Shown piece by piece: positions 56,045 to 64,000 of a stretch of DNA of 64,000 nucleotides; positions within the stretch are counted from its first letter, which is position 1, and each line of letters starts with the position of its first letter. Made by a program: the position numbers and the translations under genes. The stretch is taken from the NCBI RefSeq assembly GCF_964340395.1, contig NC_135563.1:20278651-20342650 (forward strand), in the 5' to 3' direction. The notes below the pieces were generated by a model. It did not search any database and was not told the DNA's origin. It saw only the letters and a list, made by a program, of their open reading frames with translations. This DNA is from Glandiceps talaboti. Lineage: Eukaryota > Hemichordata > Enteropneusta > Spengelidae.

Positions 56045-56765
56045 TGACATTTGACATATATACAGTTGAGTGAAAGAAAGTGCTAGTTGACAACGACGCT
56101 AGTGATCATTTTTATGATGTATGTTTAATTTCCATTTTTCTATCAATTCACCATGGCATCAAATTTTAATGTTAAATTCACAACGATCTAAATTTATAGG
56201 ATGTGTCGACTGTGGACTTGTTGTCTATTACTTGTACATGATCTTTGTAGGTAGATTGGCAAATGAAGCAATGTATCACAACACGTATCGGTAAGGTTAT
56301 GAACCTTGTGTCACGTGCTAAGTGTATATTAAAGAAGAATATAGTTATCAAACGAAAAACCTATGCCAATTCTAGTATCATGTTGATTTTACATTAAATT
56401 AATTGTTCTTCAATACAATTCAATACAAAATACCAGGATACTAACATGGAAATTATCAGTATTTATTTCCATTCGGGGTCCTAGAAATGGTTTACAGTCA
56501 AATATATTGAATATTAAAGGCAAGAACGGGTTAGAGGATTCATTTAGATAATTTCGGCACTGAATGTTATGTATTGTAGGTACCCACTGACAACAAGCTC
56601 AAAATGATACATAAAACACGGCAATTTCAAAAGGCTGTGTTCCTCATTTGGCCCATCACCCCTTTTATGAGTAATGTATTTAATTATTAATATGCATGGC
56701 CATTAATGGATAACGCGATTAGATGTATATGGTTGAACCATTGACCTAGTTCTGAATGCACTGAA
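56045..56765. other. Intergenic, nothing recognised
   Basis: This is AT-rich sequence with no open frame or repeat I can support. Confidence 0.4.
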
Positions 56766-56948
56766 AATGTGTTAATTTGTCGATGGTCTTCTGCAAACGC
56801 TTTAAGTCGTGTCAATCTGTCGATGGTCTGTCTGTCTGTTTAAGTCGTGTTAATTTATCAATGATATATCTGAATGTAACGTAAATCGTGCTCATTTGTC
56901 AATGATCTGTCTGAATTCAATTTAAGACATACTAATTTGTGAATGGAT
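56766..56948. repeat. Decayed minisatellite, about 4.5 copies of 38-41 bp
   Basis: Copies share AAGTCGTGTTAATTTGTCRA followed by TGRTCTGTCTGAA-like sequence. They start near 56767, 56803, 56841, 56883 and 56923. The second copy has gained extra TCTG units. Divergence is high, so the array is old. Confidence 0.75.
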
Positions 56949-57111
56949 GTAGCAGAGTGTCTTGCAATCTAGAGAAAATGAACGAAATTAATTACTTAAT
57001 TGTAGCATGTGTTTGCATGATGTGTAAATTTACAACCTGTCAGATGTTAATGAACCTTAATACGCATATGATATAAATGAAGTGTTTATTGTAAACATAG
57101 AAAGATGGTCA
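56949..57111. other. Spacer, nothing recognised
   Basis: This is a short unique stretch between a decayed minisatellite and a compound microsatellite. Confidence 0.4.
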
Positions 57112-57210
57112 CATCCATCCATCCATCCATCCATCCATATATACATACATACATACATACATACATACATACATACATACATACATACATACATACATAC
57201 ATGCATGCAT

Positions 57211-57299
<89 letters not shown>

Positions 57300-57343
57300 T
57301 ACATACATACATACATACATACATACATACATACATACATACA
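57112..57343. repeat. Compound microsatellite (CCAT)-(CATA)-(CGCA)-(CA)-(CATA)
   Basis: Five motif blocks follow each other without spacer: CCAT to about 57137, CATA to about 57202, GCAC/CGCA to about 57245, CA to about 57294, and CATA to the end. All are related by single-base changes within the C-A frame, as expected from serial mutation and slippage. Confidence 0.96.
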
Positions 57344-58995
57344 GTATGTAGACATAACAAAGTTTTGGTGTTTTTATCTTATCCTATCTGTCGGAGGTCT
57401 CCTGAATCTGTCTTAAACTTTTTCTGCATATGATGTCAAAGCATTTACAGAGATGACAAGAGGTATTTTTATAACTCGTAACAGCCTTTTTTTTATTTTT
57501 CGAAAACAGTAAAACTTCAAAATAAAAGATCGTAAAACCATAATTTGATATCAATAATATTTGTAATCATCGATTTATATTCTACGTAACCCATTAAAGA
57601 TTATCACTTTCAACGTAAAAGTAGTTTAACGAAAAATGCGATGTACAACGATCATTTAAGATCAAGAAGCTATTTTCACCGTAATTTGGGAAGTGAGCTT
57701 TTTAGGCGTAAATGTCAAAGGAGGGGGTCACTGTACATTTTATGGAATTCATTAGTTACGCTTTTACTTTATGTGCGAAGTGTACTGTATCAACCCGACC
57801 CCCACCCCTCATTTACCGCCCTACATGTAAACGGGAATTGAAATTGTAGGGGCGGCTGAGATTGGACGCCCCCGTGTAAATGGAGCTTCTGACACTATAC
57901 AATCAGCTTGGGTCAGTAACTTTTATTGGGTGTGTGACGGGTTCATTCTCCTGCGATTGTTATAGTCAGTACTCAGGCTACTATTTTTAGCTCTTTTTTT
58001 AACTTATACGAGCAAACATAAATGTTTTTGCAGCCAGTCAATAAACTGATGCTGATGAATAGTAAGCTTAACTGATCTATATTCACAATCGATGCCTTCA
58101 TGACATCAAATATAGGTACAATTTGTTTGCCAAAATGAATGTTTTTATGACACCAGTCAAAGTGAATGTTAATCATAGTAGATACTAATCGACAGAGGGC
58201 GCACAGCAAACTACATATCTTGGCTGCTGAAGAATGATCGATCTTCTGAAGTGCCATAATCTATGAAATTTGTGTTTTTTGTTCAATGGGTAGGTTAATA
58301 TCCAAGTACTAATTTAAAACAGTTCTAATGTCAAGGTGGCAAACAAGAAACGTTATATCTGATATTTAAAAAATGCACGTCGGCATGTAAAGTCGTTTTC
58401 TTTTCGAAAAAAGAATTTTTTTAAAGCAAACCAGATCTTATTAACTTGGACGATTTGTTTTGATACATTCTGCTTTCTAAATGAGATGGTCTTCATTCCA
58501 TTTTTATGCAGTTTGCAAAGAAGGTTTTTTCTTCATGTCTGATCTGACTAAAATTAAAAATCACATACAATAAATCATGTTGATGTTATCAAGCTTTTAA
58601 GTCTGAACAGTATATCCCCTAGGCCTTCATGGATACCAGTATTACTTGTTATGTAATCTTTACATAGATAATTTAACCAACTTACAAAATGTGTAAAATC
58701 ACAGCAAAACCTTGTTAAGCTTTCAAGTTGGTCACTACCCTTCATGGTAAATCTACCGCAGTCCAGAAAATATATTTTCAAGACGTACCGGCGGCTTATC
58801 ATCATACACAACATGGATAACGTATATGAAAAGGTTCAAAGGTTGTGTCAGGAGGCATGAGATCAAATAGGAAGATGAAAACTCATGTGATCGGTTAACT
58901 CTGAATACGTGTACTTGTCGGCCACACCTACGTTGCCCTTCTCTGTTTCAGGAAAGACAGAGTTCATCCATTTTACATGTAATAGGTCCTCTAAG
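57344..58995. other. Intergenic, no gene recognised
   Basis: The largest open frame is 94 codons at 57973-58257 on the minus strand and is not recognised. No repeat is visible. Confidence 0.4.
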
Positions 58996-59357
58996 TAGGT
59001 TAGGTCTAATAAAAAATATGTGTGGTTCTGATTACGCTCAATTTTAGAATACGTGGGGTTTGTAGATGTTTTATTTTATTTTATAATATATTTTTATGTT
59101 CATGTGTGAATGTCTAGTTCAGGGTTTTTGTTGTTTTCCAAATGGTCAGTGTGTTGTTTATTTCTTCCTTAGCAGATGTACAGATTGGAAGAACAGTTTC
59201 ATATTGTCTTTTTAAGTTAAAGTCAGTTTCCGCATCCAATTTTTCTCGCGAGACTTCAAAATGTTTGCGATTTATTACTTTTTCTCGAATACGTAAAAAA
59301 TATTTTAGGGTCGGCAGTGAAAAACTAGGTGAGGTCGGATAACCGGAGCCAAACAAT
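58996..59357 (+). mobile_element. Dispersed repeat family B, copy 2
   Basis: This is the longer of the two copies. It retains a segment after the TTTTTCTCGAATACG motif (AAAAAATATTTTAGGGTCGG and onward to GAGGTCGG) that is missing from 50185-50507. The similarity spans the whole element and the orientation is the same. Element class is not determined. Confidence 0.75.
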
Positions 59358-60009
59358 TATTTGTTAGGCCTTATAATATAGCAATTTACCGCAACTTTCC
59401 AAACGTCTCTTAATGTTAGTACTGTTATTTGTGAATAGTCTATGGTAGCACGGCATCATTGTTCGGCGTATTTTGTATAGCTGTGGCTACTTGAACAATT
59501 ATGTTGATATTTTAATTTGTTTTCAACGATCAACACGAGTCATGGGGGAGTTGTACGCGACAATACTGCCTTCGGTGATAGAGGGCGCACTTGAAGTATC
59601 GTATCGTAGCCATCCGATGCCAATTATGATGCAACAAGTAATACGATATCGTGTTACCATGTCAATAACAAGAACTTCAGTGTAGGAAATAGTTGCGATT
59701 GTGACAACTAAAATATACTATAATTGTCAAAATTAAAATATAAGGATCCTCTAAGAATTAAACAAGACGTTCTGCTTTGTTTTGGTATGAGACAAATGAG
59801 CAACACCATTCATGAACGAATTGTATCTTTCATTTGAACAAGAATTAAATACAAATTACGATTTGGCCATACTTTGATGATACGGTATGGTAGTGGAGGA
59901 GTATATTAGAAATAACTTTACAATGTATTTGCAATAGCAATTAAATATTAGGTCTGTCTGTTTGTTTGTTTGTCTGTCTATCTGTCTATCATTAGCAATT
60001 AAACATCAG
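59358..60009. other. Intergenic, minor simple repeat only
   Basis: A small CTGT/TTTG run lies at about 59953-59992. I see nothing else. Confidence 0.4.
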
Positions 60010-60155
60010 ATGTATGTATGTATGTATGTATGTATGTATGTATGTATGTATGTATGTATGTATGTATGTATGTATGTGTGTGTATGTATGTATGTATGTA
60101 TGTATGTATGTATGTATGTGTGTATGTATGTGTGTATGGATAGATGGATGGATGG

Positions 60156-60186
<31 letters not shown>

Positions 60187-60430
60187 TGCATGTATGTATG
60201 TATGTATGTATGGATGGATGGATGTGTACGTGTATGTACGTGTATGTGTGGATGTATGTATGTATGTATGTATGTATGTATGTATGTATGTATGTATGTA
60301 TGTGTGTATGTGTGTATGTATGTATGTATGTATGTATGTATGTATGTATGTGTGTGTGTATGGATAGATGGATGGATGGATATGTACGCGTATGTATGTA
60401 TGTATGTAGGTATGTATGTATGTATGTGTG

Positions 60431-60462
<32 letters not shown>

Positions 60463-60630
60463 TGTATGTATGTATGTGTGTATGTATGTATGTACATGTA
60501 TGTATGTATGTATGTATGTATGTATGTATGTATGTATGTATGTATGTATGTTTGTTTGTTTGTTTGTTTGTTTGTTTGTTTGTTTGTTTGTTTGTTTGTA
60601 CGTACGTACGTACGTATGTATGTATATATG
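60010..60630. repeat. 620-bp compound (TATG)n with GGAT, GTTT and CGTA blocks
   Basis: TATG units dominate. A TGGATAGATGGATGGATGGA block occurs twice, at 60137 and 60361, exactly 224 bases apart, so a large part of the array was duplicated as a unit. A (GTTT)n run lies at about 60550-60598, followed by CGTA units. Frames up to 226 codons cross it but are artefacts. Confidence 0.95.
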
Positions 60631-62017
60631 TTTATTAATTAATCATGAAATTCTAGCTACCTACACACCTACATCACCAGGATTCCTGAATTAAGTTATA
60701 TTATTTACTTCTTGAAATGTAATATAGTATATTGTGAGCTAGAAATTAAAACTGAAAATTTTACTGATATTACTAAGTAGATAAGAATTTGACAAACGTC
60801 AGAGTGTTTTCTATAGTTCCATTTCCAAAGATTACTCTGGCTATTAGATAAAGACAGTCAAAGTTTACAAAGTATTCTAAGGTGTAAACATTCTGAGACT
60901 AACCAAGATATTGATATAAGATGTGCATTACTGTTTATTCACAAAATACATATTCAGTGTTATAGTTCAGATATTTCTTCAAATTTTAAACACTAAATCG
61001 AGGAAAACAAGTCTGACTTTCCAACATAATACAAGATCTAATGATTTCACTTATTGAATTTCACTACTATTGTTTAAACACACATTGACATTCATTATCG
61101 TTTATATTAAATTTTACTGACTTGTATGCTGTACTTGAAATTTAATGAAATAAACTAAATTAAACGAGCGAGTTCTATTCAAAATCAAGATTGACAATGA
61201 AAGCATAGTTGCTAAAGTTGGTAAAATGTCAACAAACTCTTTTGTAATCTTCTAAACACTCTATCCGTCGAAAGTAATGTAAAAGTATGTTTATTTGAGT
61301 GCACCCTGTGATCTGTCTCTGGAATCTTGTCTATCTCCTTTCAATGTTCTCAGTATCCAATTGAAGCACAAAATTCCGCCCCTAGAGCTGATCCCATTAT
61401 CTCAGTCCGAACAATTGAATGACACGGTCCCTATTTAAATGACAAGATATGCGTCGAAGTAGTTGTCGTCAACTTGAACAGACATAATGGCATTATTCGT
61501 ACCTTCCCTCTCCAATACAACGATATAGAACGATAAACACGGCGGTGACAAGCCACCAATGTTTGATACGATAGAGTAACTTAATTCGTCGTCGGAACAC
61601 TCCGTCAAACAACACATGAATGTAAAGAAACAGACTAGACTTGTCAAATGCTGTTACAATCCAATTACTTGCCTAGCTGAGCGAGAAATGACTGTCCATT
61701 GGGCAGGTTGATAAAGGCTTACCGCAATTCAATGGAACCGACTCCAAAGTGGTTTGCTTTGTGAATGAATACCCGCATTTAAGTTTGTATATCAATGAAG
61801 GTAGAGAAATAGACTGTGGCACCTAGCGTTGTTTACTCACAACGAATGAAATACGTACCATCATTTTAGCGCGTGTTTCATTCAACGAGTGAAGGCCGTC
61901 AAACTAGTACTCAGACCAGCACTAGACAATAGTGAAATAAAAACTGTCATTTCACATCAATCGATGCACATAGACAAGAGCAGTATTTGCAATGTCAATT
62001 AAATGTACAAGATTGGA

Positions 62018-62021
<4 letters not shown>

Positions 62022-62062
<41 letters not shown>

Positions 62063-62073
62063 TGTCTGTGTGT
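62022..62073. repeat. (TG)n microsatellite
   Basis: This is a TG run with a TCTGTCTG interruption close to its right end. Confidence 0.94.
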
Positions 62074-62590
62074 TCATTAAGGTATGGAACACTCAGATTG
62101 TAAATCCATCTGAACAATCAAACAAACACTTCCAATATAATGTTTGATCTACTTACTAATCAATTGACTGCTGTTGTCATCATCCCTAGATTTGTCAAAG
62201 TTGTGTATAAGCTTGCAAATGTGTCAGTCCACGATTTTGTGAAGATCTTTAAGTTAGTGTTATTTTATTGATTATTCTTCACTGAGTTTATATTCAACTA
62301 GGAAGCTACATATATTCAATTAACACCAACGTCGTGTTTTAACGCGAGAATTGAAACGCCATTTCATTTCAATTCAAGTATCAGTGAGTCTTGTGAGTTA
62401 TATTTACATAGACATGTAGCTTTATGTGCTTCTCTCCTTTGGGTATCACCTAATGCTTTATATAACACTTCAAACCATTCTAAGATTAATTAAATGCAGT
62501 ACATCTTGTACCGTTGCTCAAATCTGTCGTGTTTTCAAATGTTATGTGACTTCTTTGTCAATGGATGTTTTATCGCAAAGACGCTATCTA

Positions 62591-62615
62591 GCCATAGGTT
62601 GAAACAACCTATGGC
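62591..62615. repeat. Perfect inverted repeat, 10-bp stem with 5-base loop
   Basis: GCCATAGGTT, loop GAAAC, then AACCTATGGC. A structure of this size is about what chance would give once in a window this long. Confidence 0.6.
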
Positions 62616-64000
62616 ATCGCGAAGGAGTGGTCCTTTCCAAATTAACACTCAACTTTTTGTATATGTACAGTTTAACTTGTAGAACCTTGATTTCTGAACG
62701 GCAGATAAACAGCTCTATCGTGTTCACCCAGACTATGTGTTTGTTTACAAGATACAATGTAATGGAATTCTGTTACAGAGTATACACAATAATACAGTGT
62801 AATTATTTTCCCTCTAATATATAAATCTTTTTAGACGGAATCGAAAAAGTGTCTTTCTCACAAATTAAAGTCACATACAATTGAAAGTTACTTTTTCGAT
62901 TCACCTGCCGTTTATCCATCTATTCTCACACCCAGCGTGTGCTTAGCAGCTACCTCAACAGTCAAGATAACTACCATTTTGTTCTTTCTTTCGATGTTGT
63001 TTCTCACATCCTCCCTACCAACTGACAACAACGGAGATTATTTTTTTTTAAAGTTCCGGTAACGTGCGGTGAATTCTGACCTCGAGACGCAAGCTGTGAC
63101 TGTGAACAGTAAGTGTTTTTACTAATACACATACCAAGGTTACGCAATGACTGTGACTCGAATTTGTCATGGTTATTAACTTGAAAAATTGCGATGGAAT
63201 GGAATGGAATGGAAGGTAAGCTTAAGTTGGGTGCTGTTGTCAGATAAATAGACATGACAAGCTAGGAAGTTGTTTGTAAGTGAGATAATCGTCTGTAAGC
63301 ACACAGATTTTACTCCTTTCATTAACCTGAATCAATACAGAAAATGATAGGAAACAGTACTAAATGTCGACTAAACTCATGATATACTGAGTCATGTATA
63401 TACATACGTTAGCACTCGAATTTGCAAGGTATCGGTTTTCAGTATACGGTGACTTCGCGAGATTTACTTTATAAAGACCCCAAACCCGCAAAATGCTGCT
63501 CGCAAAGTGGCAATATGAGAGTCATTCAATATATCTACTTTTACACAACACATTTAATAATCAGAAAGGGTAAATAATGTTGATTAAACATACCTTGGGA
63601 ATATAATGAATAAACGTGGACTCGTGAAGTACACATACCGCTATGTAGATATATCCGTGCAGATGCTAATGTATAGGGCTGTTGTTTGTAGGTATTATGT
63701 CTCGTTTGTCGGGAATACCGACCACACACCTTGAAATGTCGTCTTTTCTACGAAGACTGCAGTCGTGTTCATTCGGTTGTCCTTGACAGGAAAGAAAGAT
63801 AACTCCGTTCTATCGACAAATGTTTGGTACGTTTCGACCAATGCAGCAGAAATTGTATGAAAGACTTTGGACACCTCGAGCCACACGGAATTTAAAACAG
63901 GGCTGGGTAAATCACTTTGTCTGGTGCGCCCTCTATGACGAAGTTGATAAGCGAGGAACAATGATAGTTCATCTCCAGATAAAATGTTATTAATCCCATG

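Larger units (their letters stand above)
60631..64000. other. Intergenic, no gene recognised
   Basis: This last 3.4 kb has no long open frame and no recognised domain. It includes the TG run at 62022-62073 and the hairpin at 62591-62615. A gene may continue beyond the window edge, but nothing shows it. Confidence 0.4.

Overview
The window looks like nuclear DNA of an invertebrate animal. It is AT-rich, has one clear protein-coding gene in 64 kb, and is full of long microsatellites of (AT)n, (TATG)n/(CATA)n, (GACA)n, (GGTT)n, (GGAT)n and (CT)n type. It also holds many decayed minisatellites and non-autonomous transposon copies. There is no operon layout, ribosome-binding-site pattern or dense coding. 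The single recognisable gene is a serotonin-type class A GPCR that keeps 5-HT7-like and 5-HT1A-like blocks in one intronless reading frame, which suggests a protostome or basal deuterostome invertebrate. The heavy tetranucleotide load would fit a marine lophotrochozoan such as a mollusc, but that is a weak inference.

Layout. Positions 1-26034 hold no recognisable gene. They carry an (AT)72 tract near 1.7 kb, a G/T-rich minisatellite and trinucleotide block at 3.2-4.1 kb, decayed tandem repeats at 4.8-6.2 kb and 16.2 kb, AT/GT tracts near 17 kb, a (CT)75 tract at 19.4 kb and a 33-bp minisatellite at 20.2-20.7 kb. The receptor gene lies on the minus strand at 26035-27324. It has a strong Kozak context, an overlapping upstream ORF, a full CRE palindrome about 1.1 kb upstream and a candidate poly(A) signal about 520 bp downstream. 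Positions 30.8-47.9 kb carry more microsatellites, a LINE-like 3' tail, the first copy of a 252-bp MITE-like element, and a CATA/TATG inverted microsatellite pair of about 560 bp at 39.8-40.4 kb. Positions 47.9-50 kb form 2 kb of almost unbroken tandem repeat, including about 29 copies of a 60-bp satellite whose minus strand reads as a 20-residue peptide repeat. Positions 50-64 kb hold the second MITE copy, two copies of another dispersed repeat, a 165-bp tandem duplication that doubles a CRE site, and a 620-bp compound microsatellite.

I found no convincing new gene system. The most interesting signals are the 60-bp satellite with its open frame and dimeric higher-order structure, the matched MITE pair with perfect terminal inverted repeats in one copy, the excess of full TGACGTCA palindromes, and the mixed 5-HT7/5-HT1A character of the receptor. 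Spliced genes with short exons could be present and missed, because no transcript or homology data were available.
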